64,000 nucleotides of DNA from assembly GCA_016712345.1 (NCBI GenBank), contig JADJRH010000001.1, positions 806,001-870,000 on the forward strand. The letters run 5' to 3'. Each line of letters starts with the position of its first letter. Position 1 is the stretch's first letter. The stretch comes from Polyangiaceae bacterium (lineage in GTDB: Bacteria > Myxococcota_A > Polyangia > Polyangiales > Polyangiaceae). Below, piece by piece: positions 1 to 9,046 of this stretch. A model generated the notes under the pieces. It worked only from the letters and a program-made list of their open reading frames with translations. It searched no databases and had not been told where the DNA came from. Position numbers and translations under genes: made by a program.

Positions 1-168
1 GGAGGGGCCCTGCGCAACGGCCCTTGTGTCCGCGGGGCCGGGAGCGTCGTTGGGCGCGCTCGCCGGTTGCGACGCGCTCGCCGGTTGCGACGCGCTCGCC
101 GGGGCGCCGGTCGAAGTGGGTTCGGCCCCACTGTTCGGCTCGCGCTCCTTGTCGGGTACCTTCGTCAT
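1..168 (-). CDS. N-terminus of a truncated Ala/Pro/Ser-rich protein
   Basis: Reading the minus strand from an ATG at 168 gives 56 residues (MTKVPDKEREPN...) that run off the left edge. The stretch is rich in Ala, Ser, Pro and Gln, and includes a short tandem repeat ASQPASASQPAS encoded by an 18-bp DNA repeat at about 58-103. Such low-complexity N-termini are common in envelope and signalling proteins of myxobacteria, but no domain is visible, so the function is unknown. It is divergent from the OmpA-like gene at 319. No clear ribosome binding site was found, so the start and even the reality of the gene are uncertain. Confidence 0.4.
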   Translation of the reverse strand, partial: MTKVPDKEREPNSGAEPTSTGAPASASQPASASQPASAPNDAPGPADTRAVAQGPS

Positions 169-318
169 CGCGCGCCAGCATACACAACTCTTGCGAATCG
201 TGGCCCGTTCGTGCTGGGCAGCGAGGCATCATTCTTTTCGGGGATTGAGGTTCACGTCAAAGTCGTGGCAACCTGCCGCGTCACGCCGACAGACACGTCG
301 GTTTGGAGGCTCTTAACC

Positions 319-2097
319 GTGCGTTTTCTTCCTTCTCTCCGTGGGGGACAGAGGGTGGCGATCGCAGCAGCCGGTGTGTGCTCACTGGCCGCTTTGCTGC
401 TTTCGTCTGAAGCTCGCGCGCAGAGCGCCACACCTCTCGAACGGTATGCACCGACACCCATCGGCGATGCCCTTTTCGCTTCACCTTCGGTGACGGCCGG
501 TGGCTATTTCGCACTGGATACGGGCCTTGTTTTTTCATTCGCAAACGCACCGCTCGTGCTCCGAACCGAAACGTCTTCGGGTGCCAACGGCGACGAACTC
601 GGCGCCCTTGTGGGTCACCAAGCGGTGCTGCATTTCATGGCCTCGGCAGCGCTTTTCTCGCGTCTCAAGGTGGATCTCGACTTGCCAATGACCGTGGATC
701 AGGGGGGCGATTCGCCTACTGCGCCGGGAGGAAAAATCGCATCACCCTCCGGCTTTGCGATGAATGACATTCGTCTGGGTGCACGCTTCACGGCGCTGGA
801 TCCAACAGAATATCTGCCCGGCGTTGCCATTGCGTTTTCGGCGTTTGTTCCAACCGGAAATTCTGATGCGTACACAAGCACCGGAAATGCGCGATTTGAG
901 CCGCGGCTCATTATCGGAGCGGATTACGGGCGCGTGTTTTGGAGCGCTTCGGTAGCGCGGCAACTCGGCGATTCAACAAGTGGCCTTTTTGGCAGCGACG
1001 TGAATTTCTCGGCGGGCATCGCCGCAAGGTTTGGCCGATTTCAAGTGGGGCCGGAGATCTTTGGGCACTCGGCCGTGGATCGCGCGGCGCCCAAAGACGG
1101 CGGCGTGACCCTTTCAAAAAACGCGGGTGGAGGGCTTGAAGCGTTGCTCGGTGCAAAAGCCGCTTTCGGACCCGCAACGGTTGGAGCCGCGGGCGCTCTG
1201 GGGTTTAACCGCGGCGTGGGTGTGCCCGACTTTCGGTTCATTCTTTCAGTGGCAATTCACCCGTTTGAAGAAAAGGCTCCACCGCCTGAAACCGAGCCGG
1301 TGAGTACACAAGGGTCAGGGCCGTCTGGACAACCCGACAAAGGTACACAAGGCGGCACCGGCTCCCCCACTGTTCAAGCGCCTGTGCAGCCTGCGGTGCC
1401 CGTTGATACCGACGGTGACACGGTGCTCGACGCTGAAGACGCGTGTCCCAAGTTGGTGGGTGATCCTCGGCCTGATGCCACCAAGCGCGGCTGTCCACCC
1501 GATAAAGACGGCGACGGTATTTACGACGTGGATGACAAATGTCCCGACCGGCCGGGTGTGTACGCAGAAGGCGACAAAAACGGCTGCCCGCCCGACTCCG
1601 ACGGCGACACGATTGTGGACCCCGATGACGCGTGTCCCGCGGAAGCAGGCCCCAAAACCTCGGATCCGAAGACCAACGGATGTCCCGAGTCGGTCCGAGT
1701 GGAAGGCACACAGATTGTCATTTTGCAGCAGGTGAACTTTGAAACTGCAAAAGCGGTGATTTTGCCCGGAAGCTTCCCGCTCTTAAAGCAGGTGTCCGAT
1801 GTACTCAAGAGCCACCCGGAGATCGCGCGGCTCGCAGTGGATGGCCACACCGACAATCGCGGCAGCGAAACCTCCAACCTCGATCTGTCGCGAGCGCGCG
1901 CCGTGAGCGTCATGCGTTGGTTGGTAAACGACGGGATCGATGCGCGCCGGCTTGAAGCACGCGGCTTTGGCCCGCGGAGGCCGGTGGCAGACAACAAGAC
2001 CGACGCTGGGCGAGCGAAGAATCGACGCGTTGAGTTTCAGATTCGCAAAAAAACTGACAAAGGTGAGGCCGGCTGGGTGGACGGCCCGATCGATTGA
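319..2097 (+). CDS. OmpA-family outer-membrane protein with thrombospondin type 3 repeats
   Basis: I chose GTG at 319: GGAGG lies about 10 bases upstream and translation begins with a signal peptide ending ...SSEARAQS. The central part (roughly residues 40-320) looks like an outer-membrane beta-barrel with alternating Gly/aromatic strands. It is followed by a Pro/Thr/Gly linker and three Asp-rich thrombospondin type 3 repeats (DTDGDTV, DKDGDGI, DSDGDTI), which bind calcium in this family. The C-terminal 110 residues are an OmpA domain with the peptidoglycan-binding signature DGHTDNRGS and SRARAVSV. In established OmpA/Pal proteins this domain holds diaminopimelate of peptidoglycan. The adenylate cyclase gene begins 18 bases downstream, so the two are probably co-transcribed. 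Confidence 0.9.
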   Translation: MRFLPSLRGGQRVAIAAAGVCSLAALLLSSEARAQSATPLERYAPTPIGDALFASPSVTAGGYFALDTGLVFSFANAPLVLRTETSSGANGDELGALVGHQAVLHFMASAALFSRLKVDLDLPMTVDQGGDSPTAPGGKIASPSGFAMNDIRLGARFTALDPTEYLPGVAIAFSAFVPTGNSDAYTSTGNARFEPRLIIGADYGRVFWSASVARQLGDSTSGLFGSDVNFSAGIAARFGRFQVGPEIFGHSAVDRAAPKDGGVTLSKNAGGGLEALLGAKAAFGPATVGAAGALGFNRGVGVPDFRFILSVAIHPFEEKAPPPETEPVSTQGSGPSGQPDKGTQGGTGSPTVQAPVQPAVPVDTDGDTVLDAEDACPKLVGDPRPDATKRGCPPDKDGDGIYDVDDKCPDRPGVYAEGDKNGCPPDSDGDTIVDPDDACPAEAGPKTSDPKTNGCPESVRVEGTQIVILQQVNFETAKAVILPGSFPLLKQVSDVLKSHPEIARLAVDGHTDNRGSETSNLDLSRARAVSVMRWLVNDGIDARRLEARGFGPRRPVADNKTDAGRAKNRRVEFQIRKKTDKGEAGWVDGPID

Positions 2098-2114
2098 TCG
2101 GACCACAGACAACC

Positions 2115-3857
2115 ATGATCCGTTCGCTTCGCACCAAAGTTCTGCTCGTGCTCGTGCCGCTCGCGGTTGTTCCCGCCGCGGCGGCGGTCGTGTGGCTTTA
2201 TGACGTGAATCGCACGGCCGTTTTTGAGAGCGAACGGTTGATGCAAGTGGCGTTGCTCGGGGACGTGAGGGCGCGCACAAACGACGTCGTGGGCGACGCA
2301 CTCGGTGATGCGCGCTCGCTTGCTCAGGCGCTCGCCGAAGCGTCAAAACAGCCCGCGGAAGGTGGCGACCCGCTTGTGAGCGTGCGTGCGGTGTTGGCCA
2401 CGAGGCGCGCTGTAGATGCGGCCCGGTTTGAAGTGCCAGACGCAAACGTCAGCACTGTTCTCAACAAAGAAGAAGTGGATCCGTCGCGCGTTCCAACATC
2501 GACACCGGAGTTGCGTACACAAGCCGACAAAGAAGGTTGGGCTTTTGGAACTGCGGGCGGCGGGCGAATTGTGATGGTGGTGCCCATCCCGCAAGCGTCG
2601 GCGCAGGCCAAAAAAGGCTACGTGACGGTGGGTCTTCATGCGAATCAGCTTCGAAAAGAAATCGGTGACTCCATCGATCGCTTCGCCCCGGGAAGTGAAG
2701 TGGCTGTTGCTGTCACGGATCGATCGCGCCGCGCCGTGGCGTGCGCCGGTTCAATGAAGTGCGACTTGGGCGACGATCTCAGCGCTCTTGGAATTTGGAA
2801 CATTGCGGCGGGCGCCGGCCAGGTACCTCACGCCGGCCTCGCGCGTGAGTTTGAGAACGGCCAAGAAAAGGCGTACGGAACCGTCGCGTCCGTTCCCGAC
2901 ATTCAATGGTCATTGGCGGTGTGGCGCCCTTCATCCATTGCATTTCGAACAGCCAATGATTTGACGCGGCGAGCGACCATTGCCGCCGCGGTGCTGATCG
3001 CGCTCGCAACCATCGCGGGAGCGCTTTTTTCAAACGTGATCGTGCGGCCGATTCTGCGGCTTGTGGATGTGGTGAAACTCGTCGGAAAGCGGCAGTGGCG
3101 CGAGATCAAAGCGTCAACGGGTCGCTCCGACGAACTTGGTCGGCTCGAAGGGTCCATCGACGAAATGGCCAAAAACATCGAGCAGAGTGAACTCGAGATC
3201 GAAAGGCAAACGCGGCTGCGCGGCGATCTGTCGCGCTTCATGAGCAAAGAACTCGTGGATGCCATTGTGCGCGGCGAGCACAACCTTTCGCTGGGTGGAG
3301 AACGACGCACGATCACCGTGCTTTTTGCAGACGTTGTGGCGTTCACGCCGCTCTCTGAAAAGCGCCCCCCGGAGCAGGTTGTAGCGATGCTCAACGAGCT
3401 TTTTACGGTGCTAAGCGAGGTGGTTTTTCGTCACGGAGGCACCGTCGATAAGTTCATCGGTGACTGCATCATGGCGGTTTGGGGCGCGCCGATCCATCAA
3501 CCGGATCACGCGGATCGCGCGCTCGCGGCCGCGGAAGACATCATGCATTTTCTTGAGGTTGCGGCCGCCGAGTGGCGCAAAAAATACGACGCCGAAGTGC
3601 GACTCGGGATCGGGGTCAACTCGGGAGAAGCCATTGTCGGCAACATCGGCTCCGACAAGCGCATGGAGTACACCGTCATCGGCGACGTTGTAAACATCGC
3701 GGCGCGGCTTGAAGCCATGGCCGCGCCCAACCAGGTGCTCGTCGCGGAAGGTACACAAGCGATCGCGAGTGACCGTTTCGAGCTTGTTTCCGTTGGAGAG
3801 AAGACCCTCACCGGACGCGCCGCCGCAATCGGCGTGTTCGAGCTGGTGACATCATGA
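2115..3857 (+). CDS. Membrane-bound class III adenylate cyclase with HAMP domain
   Basis: The ATG at 2115 gives a 580-residue protein with an N-terminal membrane segment (about 8-28), a periplasmic sensor region of about 250 residues, a second membrane segment near 290-315 (ending FSNVIVRPILRLVD, start of HAMP) and a C-terminal cyclase domain from about residue 394. The catalytic set is present: first metal Asp in VLFADVVAF, second metal Asp in IGDCIMAVWG, adenine-selecting Lys in DKFIGD and Asp in VIGDVVN, and the transition-state Asn/Arg in NIAARLE. The substrate is therefore predicted to be ATP, producing cAMP. It sits between an OmpA-like gene and a LysM/FecR gene and overlaps the latter by 4 bases, so an envelope-state signal is a reasonable inference; the ligand is unknown. 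Confidence 0.92.
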   Translation: MIRSLRTKVLLVLVPLAVVPAAAAVVWLYDVNRTAVFESERLMQVALLGDVRARTNDVVGDALGDARSLAQALAEASKQPAEGGDPLVSVRAVLATRRAVDAARFEVPDANVSTVLNKEEVDPSRVPTSTPELRTQADKEGWAFGTAGGGRIVMVVPIPQASAQAKKGYVTVGLHANQLRKEIGDSIDRFAPGSEVAVAVTDRSRRAVACAGSMKCDLGDDLSALGIWNIAAGAGQVPHAGLAREFENGQEKAYGTVASVPDIQWSLAVWRPSSIAFRTANDLTRRATIAAAVLIALATIAGALFSNVIVRPILRLVDVVKLVGKRQWREIKASTGRSDELGRLEGSIDEMAKNIEQSELEIERQTRLRGDLSRFMSKELVDAIVRGEHNLSLGGERRTITVLFADVVAFTPLSEKRPPEQVVAMLNELFTVLSEVVFRHGGTVDKFIGDCIMAVWGAPIHQPDHADRALAAAEDIMHFLEVAAAEWRKKYDAEVRLGIGVNSGEAIVGNIGSDKRMEYTVIGDVVNIAARLEAMAAPNQVLVAEGTQAIASDRFELVSVGEKTLTGRAAAIGVFELVTS

Positions 3858-6217
3858 TGCGCGCATCTCGTCGGCTGGCCGCAACGCTCGTCCCCGTGCT
3901 CCTTGTGCCGCAGTTTGCAGGCGCTCAAACACCTCCGGCAACTCCCGGCTACCCCGAGCCGGTGGTGCAATGGGGCGTTCAAAAAGACGAAACCTGCGAA
4001 GACGTTGCCAAGGCGGTGTACGGAAGCGCCAAACACGCGAGCCTTGTTCTTCGGTACAACCGGGTCGATTGCACGCGCGGAAAAAAACTCAAAGAAGGGC
4101 AAACGCTGGTGCTCCCGGCGAGCGTTACGAACGTGCCAACGGCGCGCCTCCGTTCAATCAACCCGGACGTGAAGTCCAAGCCGCCGGGCGGTGGCTGGGG
4201 CCCGGCCGCCGCGGGTCAACCGCTGTCTTCCAACTCGGGTGTCAGCACGCTGGACCAGGGTCGCGCAGACATCGAGTTTATCGACCGGACGCGCGTGTTT
4301 CTGGCGTCAAACACGCTCGTCATCATCTACGGCACGGCAAGCCAATCAGCGGTTTCAAAGACAACCCCCGCCGCGGTTGAAGTTCAATCCGGTGAAGTGA
4401 TGGCCGGGCTTGCCGCACTGCGCGGTTCAACCGTTGAAGTGGCCGTGAAAGGCGGTGGCCGCGTGAGCGCGACGTCGCGCGAAACGTTGGTGGAACGAAA
4501 GGGTGAACGCACAACCGTCGGTGTCTACGACGGCAAGGCAAACGTCTCCGCGGGCGGAAAAACGGTAAGTGTACCCACCAACCACGGCACGCGTTACACA
4601 GGAAACGAAGCTCCGTCCGCGCCTCGACCCCTTCCGCCGGCCCCCGGATGGGCACCGACAACATCGCTTTTCGTCATTGCTTCAAGTGCCGGCGGCCAGA
4701 TCAAGGCCGAATGGAATGAAGTGAAAGATGCAAAAGCGTACCGGGTAGAACTATCGCGCGATGAAGGGTTTCGCGATCTGATCGCGCGCGAAGAAGTGCC
4801 CGGCAACGTTCATTCATTTCGCGCCGACAAAATGCCTCCCGGACGTTATTTCGTGTCGGTTCGCGCCATCGACAAAGAAGAGTACCTCGGCATCGCTTCC
4901 AAACGTGCGGTCGACGTTGTGCAGCTTGATCTCGGTGTTTCGGGCGCCGAGGCGGTTACTTCAGAGCGAATTGTGGTGAGCCCTTACGCAACGCTCACAC
5001 TGAAGAGCGTCACGAAAATGGACTTTGCGCTCGACGACGGCCCGTTCGGACCCATGCCGTCGGCGCTCGACCTCACGAAGCGTGCGCCGAATCGCCTGCG
5101 TTTTAAGCCCGCGGATGCGTCCACAACGTACGACGTGGCAGTTCAATACGTTGAAACCAAAGCGGCTGTGGTGCCGTCGCTTTCCGCCGACGGAAACACC
5201 GCCAACGTCGACGTCACATTCACAGGCCTTGAAGGTGTGGACGTTGCCGGCCGTGTCGCGCCGATGCTGCGCGTCACTCGAAACGGCGCGGCGGAACAGG
5301 TGCCGCTGGCGCTCAAAGATGGGCATTACGTTGCCGCGGTTCCAGCACCTTCGGAGGGCAGTGGCCTGCGCGCCGATGTGGTCGATAGCCGCGGCTACGT
5401 TCTCGGCACGGGCGACCTCATGCGCCCCAAGGTCGAAAAGCCAAAGCCGCCAACAGCTCCGGTGAAAATTCCATCGATCGGCTTCACCACCGAAGAGTGG
5501 CAACCGTCATCGGTCACGGGCATTCGTTTTTGGAGCCCCACGGCGCGAAACGCGGGCAATGCCGCCGTACAAACACAGATCGGTTCGGGAGGCGCCGGTT
5601 TTCGATTTCAGGGCAGCGCCACGGGCGGCGTGGGTCCGCTCGGATTTGACGCAACAATTCGATCTCACGTGCTCGGTTATGTCGACGGGAGCGATCCAAA
5701 TAACCCCGATCCTGTGCAAGACGACTCGGCGTGGCTCGGTGCGCGCGCGCGCTTGTTCCGCGTCGGAAATGCCGATCTCGAAGCGGGGATCGCTGCGCGA
5801 TTCGGCTTTCCTGTAGGCGCCAATGCTCCGGGCGAGCGGGTTGAATTCAGCGCCGCGTTGGGCGGAGTGGTGCGCTCGTACACGTGGCTCGTGAACATCG
5901 GCGCGCGCGCCCGCGTGGGTGACGGCGGAACCTTCGTGCCAGACGATCACCTGTTCCTCCTCGCGGGCGGAACGGCCACGTGGCGTTCATGGTTGCGATT
6001 TGGTGCCGCTCTCGATGCTCACCTTGTTCGGCTCGAAGGCACCGATGCAAACGGCGGCGACATGGACCTGCGCGGAGGTTTAAGCCTTCAAGCCGAAGCC
6101 GGCGCGATCGTTTACGGTGCGATCGCGCTTCGATTGTCACCTTGGGAAGACGACGGAAGCCGTTTCGCGAGCGGAATCTTCTCGGGCCAAATTGCTCTCG
6201 GCCTGCGTGCGCCCTAG
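3854..6217 (+). CDS. LysM and FecR-domain envelope protein
   Basis: The 787-residue product starts at an ATG that overlaps the cyclase stop codon, so translation is probably coupled. A signal peptide (…LVPQFAGAQ) is followed by a LysM-like module at about 35-90 (VQWGVQKDETCEDVAKAVYG … GQTLVLP), which binds peptidoglycan in known families. A FecR domain follows at about 130-260, with DRTRVFLASNTLVIIYG and the SGEVMAGL segment. The middle resembles a fibronectin-like fold (AEWNEVKDAKAYRVELSRD), and the last 250 residues look like beta strands of an outer-membrane barrel. FecR domains usually relay envelope signals to sigma factors, but no ECF sigma gene is adjacent here. The partner is more likely the cyclase upstream. 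Confidence 0.85.
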   Translation: MMRASRRLAATLVPVLLVPQFAGAQTPPATPGYPEPVVQWGVQKDETCEDVAKAVYGSAKHASLVLRYNRVDCTRGKKLKEGQTLVLPASVTNVPTARLRSINPDVKSKPPGGGWGPAAAGQPLSSNSGVSTLDQGRADIEFIDRTRVFLASNTLVIIYGTASQSAVSKTTPAAVEVQSGEVMAGLAALRGSTVEVAVKGGGRVSATSRETLVERKGERTTVGVYDGKANVSAGGKTVSVPTNHGTRYTGNEAPSAPRPLPPAPGWAPTTSLFVIASSAGGQIKAEWNEVKDAKAYRVELSRDEGFRDLIAREEVPGNVHSFRADKMPPGRYFVSVRAIDKEEYLGIASKRAVDVVQLDLGVSGAEAVTSERIVVSPYATLTLKSVTKMDFALDDGPFGPMPSALDLTKRAPNRLRFKPADASTTYDVAVQYVETKAAVVPSLSADGNTANVDVTFTGLEGVDVAGRVAPMLRVTRNGAAEQVPLALKDGHYVAAVPAPSEGSGLRADVVDSRGYVLGTGDLMRPKVEKPKPPTAPVKIPSIGFTTEEWQPSSVTGIRFWSPTARNAGNAAVQTQIGSGGAGFRFQGSATGGVGPLGFDATIRSHVLGYVDGSDPNNPDPVQDDSAWLGARARLFRVGNADLEAGIAARFGFPVGANAPGERVEFSAALGGVVRSYTWLVNIGARARVGDGGTFVPDDHLFLLAGGTATWRSWLRFGAALDAHLVRLEGTDANGGDMDLRGGLSLQAEAGAIVYGAIALRLSPWEDDGSRFASGIFSGQIALGLRAP

Positions 6218-6225
6218 CTTTACTT

Positions 6226-6264
6226 GCTTGGGGCTCCGCCCCAAACCCCCCGCGCTCCGCGGGT
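6226..6264 (+). terminator. Paired GC hairpins after the LysM/FecR gene
   Basis: Two adjacent inverted repeats lie just after the stop at 6217: GGGGCTCCGCCCC, and CCCGCGCTCCGCGGG with a CTC loop. They are separated by AAACC. There is no long T-run, so they would be weak intrinsic terminators or mRNA-stabilising hairpins. They mark the end of the three-gene operon before the kinase gene. Confidence 0.5.
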
Positions 6265-6302
6265 GATTCACGCGGGCTCATCCCTGATATTGTGGGCGAG
6301 CT

Positions 6303-7757
6303 TTGGCCAAATACCGGACTCAACCGCTGCCTCCCGGTGACACGTTGCCGCGCACCGAACCCGGTAGCTCGCCGCTTTCACACCGACCCACGGAACACGC
6401 CGCAAAAACCCCCGGGGGTACACAACGACTCGACACCGACCCATGGCAGGCTCCCGCTGCCCGCAAGTCGCTGACAGGCAAAGTCCTCGCGAACAAATAC
6501 GAGCTTGGAACGCGCCTCGGCGTCGGCGGTATGGGTGAAGTGTACCGCGCGTCCCATTTGGCACTCGGCGTGGACGTCGCGGTCAAGATTATGCACCCGC
6601 ACGTTGCGGCGGTGGATGAGTACGCACGCCGCTTTAGACGCGAAGCGTACGCAGCATCGCTTTTGCATCACCGCAACGTGGTTCGCATTCTCGACTTCGG
6701 TGAAGAGGGCGAGGTGCTCTATCTCGTCATGGAGCTTCTTCGCGGGCAGAGCACAAGCGCATGGCTCATGTCTTCAGCATCGCCGCCGCCGCTCGCAGAG
6801 GTGGCCGAAGTTCTGCACCAAGTGCTCGACGCTTTTGAAGCGGCTCACGCGGCAGGCATCGTTCATCGCGATCTCAAGCCCGAAAACGTGTTTCTAACCA
6901 TTGAGGCAGACGGCAAACGCGTGGCCAAAGTGCTCGATTTTGGGCTCGCTCACGTGGACGATCATCGCGATACGGGTCCAACGCTAACCAAAACAGACAT
7001 GGTGTCAGGAACGCCTGAATACATGAGCCCCGAACAGTGCCGTTCGCTCGCCGTGGGCCCCAGTACAGACCTCTACGCAATTGGCTGTTTGCTCACTGAA
7101 ATGCTTCAACTGTCGCCGCCTTTTTCGGGCAATGCCATTGAAGTGATGACTCAACAAATGTTCGTTCCGCCAAAACCTCTTGTGCGGCCTGAAGGCGCCG
7201 AACCTGTTCCGCCGCTCCTCGAAAGACTTCGCCTCTCCCTTCTAGCCAAAGCACCTGAACAGCGCCCTCACGATGTTGGAGAGGTGCGCAAACTTCTGCG
7301 TGAAGCGCTGGATCCAAAGGCAAACGAGCAAAAACTGCCCGAGCGACGCGCCACGCCTCAGGGCCGCGGTGAACTGGCACCCAAAGCCGTCACCGACGCG
7401 CCGCCCGCAACCGGCGGAACAGCCATGCAACTCGGCGTTGTCCGTTTGGCGCACCGCGAAGACGGCTTTTCAATGAGTTGCGTTACCGGATTGGCGGCTC
7501 AGGGAGTTATCACAGCTTCGGTCGTAGACAACGAGCATTCTATCCGCGCTGTATTGCTGGATGTGGGCACAAATGTGGAGTCCGCCGTAAACTGGCTTCG
7601 TGAGCGGCAGTCCAAGGTGCCTGTCATCGTTTGTTTGTCCGACGTAACAACAGACAAAATGAGCACTCTTATTGCCGCCGGCGCAAAAGACATTGTGCCT
7701 TATCCCGTAACAGCCGATGTGGTCGCTCGAAAAGTTAAACGTGCCACACGACGTTAG
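6303..7757 (+). CDS. Ser/Thr protein kinase with a receiver-like C-terminal domain
   Basis: A Hanks-type kinase domain spans about residues 62-330. It has the glycine loop GVGGMGEVY, Lys in VAVKIM, HRDLKPENVF, DFGLAHV and the activation segment SGTPEYMSPEQC, so it should be catalytically active. There is no membrane segment, so it is cytoplasmic. After a Pro/Ala linker, residues about 378-484 look like a degenerate response-regulator receiver (AVLLDVGTNVESAVNWLRE … VIVCLSDVTTDKMSTLIAAGAKDIVPYPVTADVV). The phospho-acceptor context is not canonical. The start is TTG at 6303, the first in-frame start giving the full domain; no strong ribosome site is visible. It is convergent with the gene ending at 7760. 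Confidence 0.9.
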   Translation: MAKYRTQPLPPGDTLPRTEPGSSPLSHRPTEHAAKTPGGTQRLDTDPWQAPAARKSLTGKVLANKYELGTRLGVGGMGEVYRASHLALGVDVAVKIMHPHVAAVDEYARRFRREAYAASLLHHRNVVRILDFGEEGEVLYLVMELLRGQSTSAWLMSSASPPPLAEVAEVLHQVLDAFEAAHAAGIVHRDLKPENVFLTIEADGKRVAKVLDFGLAHVDDHRDTGPTLTKTDMVSGTPEYMSPEQCRSLAVGPSTDLYAIGCLLTEMLQLSPPFSGNAIEVMTQQMFVPPKPLVRPEGAEPVPPLLERLRLSLLAKAPEQRPHDVGEVRKLLREALDPKANEQKLPERRATPQGRGELAPKAVTDAPPATGGTAMQLGVVRLAHREDGFSMSCVTGLAAQGVITASVVDNEHSIRAVLLDVGTNVESAVNWLRERQSKVPVIVCLSDVTTDKMSTLIAAGAKDIVPYPVTADVVARKVKRATRR

Positions 7758-7759
7758 TG

Positions 7760-8458
7760 CTAGAACGTGCCCATAACGCTCACGCCTTGCGTGGTTTGCC
7801 CAATCGTGGGCGTAATGGAGAGATCGGCTTTTATCGGCACAAGCTTCTTAACGGGTGGCATAACCAACCCGGCTATAATCGCCCCCGCGCCGATGGTTTG
7901 CAAAACACCTGTTGTCGCGGTGAAAATCGCATCATCGCTGCCCATTGTCTGCGTAGCGAGGTTAATAAACGGCCCGGCCACAGGGATAATAAACACACCC
8001 GCCGCGGTTTTATTGCTACCCACAATGGCCGCAAAAATACCGGTTAATGCGCAAAACCCCCATACGCTGCTAAACACAACAACCCCGCCGATAATAGGCC
8101 ATCGCCTGCGCTGCTCGCCGACTTGATATCCAACGGGCACGGGGTCACCCGGTTGCCAGTCATTGGGAGGCGGTCCGGGCGGTGGGGCAACCATTATCGG
8201 CGGTGCGGTTGGCATCACCGGAACGTTTTGTGTCGGCGAGGGCGGCGGCAGGGGCGCGGACGTAGGCTGCGGTTCACCCACGGGGGCCGCGGAAGCTGGC
8301 GCCGAAGGAGCGGGCATTGCGGGCGTTGGGGTTGCCGGCTGACCGGTGCTCGACCCGGCTGATGGACCTGCGGTCGGCGGCAGCGGCGCATCGGCAAAAG
8401 CGGTTTCAACAAACATCAATGAAGCCGCACCAAAACCAAGAATAAGTTTATTGCGCAT
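7760..8458 (-). CDS. Secreted or membrane protein with a Pro/Ala-rich linker, function unknown
   Basis: The 232-residue product has a signal peptide (MRNKLILGFGAASLMFVETAFA), then about 80 residues of Pro/Ala/Ser low complexity (PSAGSSTGQPATPTPAM...). Hydrophobic segments follow at about 120-215 (GGVVVFSSVWGFCALTGIFAAIVG; VLQTIGAGAIIAGLVM). The layout resembles many uncharacterised myxobacterial envelope proteins. Its start overlaps the end of the lipoprotein gene upstream by 11 bases, so it is the last gene of the kup-mnmA operon. I do not recognise a family. Confidence 0.75.
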   Translation of the reverse strand: MRNKLILGFGAASLMFVETAFADAPLPPTAGPSAGSSTGQPATPTPAMPAPSAPASAAPVGEPQPTSAPLPPPSPTQNVPVMPTAPPIMVAPPPGPPPNDWQPGDPVPVGYQVGEQRRRWPIIGGVVVFSSVWGFCALTGIFAAIVGSNKTAAGVFIIPVAGPFINLATQTMGSDDAIFTATTGVLQTIGAGAIIAGLVMPPVKKLVPIKADLSITPTIGQTTQGVSVMGTF

Positions 8459-9005
8459 TGATGGTCACCGTGTTCGTTCCATTAAAGTCGCCGCCGGTAA
8501 CAGATAAAATCAGTTTGTTTTGGCCCGAGCCGAGAGGCTGGTACAGAACACCCTTTGTATACAAATTGCCATCTTTCTTAACAAATTGAATTCCCACCTT
8601 GGTTGTGGAGGGCTCACCACTTCCGCCCGAACCACCAACTCCCCCGCTTCCCAAGGCACCGCCGAAACCGCCGGAACCCTCATTTTCGCCTTCGATAGTG
8701 AGTTGTACAAGCAGGCACGGCGAGTCGGAATCTGAATCTTTACCCTCGACCTGAATGGTAGGTGTGATCATTGACAGGCCCTGTCCACCCGTCACCATGT
8801 CCACTTTATCGCCGTTTTGATACGCCTTAAAGCCGCCGCCGTCTCCCGTACCGAGCGCCACACTTCGGGCGTTGGGTTTTGCCTCTTCGGTGACACCCGA
8901 AGAGCAATATTCAACTTCTTCGGGAGTAATCACATTAAAGAGATAACAGCCCGGTAACAACAAGAGCAACATCGCCCGCGAAATGGGACCAAGAGAAAAA
9001 GCCAT
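8448..9005 (-). CDS. Putative lipoprotein, function unknown
   Basis: The 185-residue product begins with a signal peptide ending in a lipobox-like LLPGC at about residues 16-20, so it is predicted to be lipidated and exported. A Gly/Ser-rich loop (GSGGFGGALGSGGVGGSGGSG) sits in the middle of an otherwise beta-rich sequence. No catalytic motif or named domain is visible. It lies 41 bases after another lipoprotein gene and overlaps the next gene by 11 bases, which supports co-transcription with its neighbours. Confidence 0.75.
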   Translation of the reverse strand: MAFSLGPISRAMLLLLLPGCYLFNVITPEEVEYCSSGVTEEAKPNARSVALGTGDGGGFKAYQNGDKVDMVTGGQGLSMITPTIQVEGKDSDSDSPCLLVQLTIEGENEGSGGFGGALGSGGVGGSGGSGEPSTTKVGIQFVKKDGNLYTKGVLYQPLGSGQNKLILSVTGGDFNGTNTVTINAQ

Positions 9006-9046
9006 TTTATGGGGATATCAGAACGTCAACCGCCGCTCAAGCATTG

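Noticed and set aside
67..318. N-terminal extension of the OmpA-family protein
   Set aside because: The signal peptide and ribosome site fit GTG 319; the upstream part is low-complexity Arg-rich and overlaps the opposite-strand partial gene.
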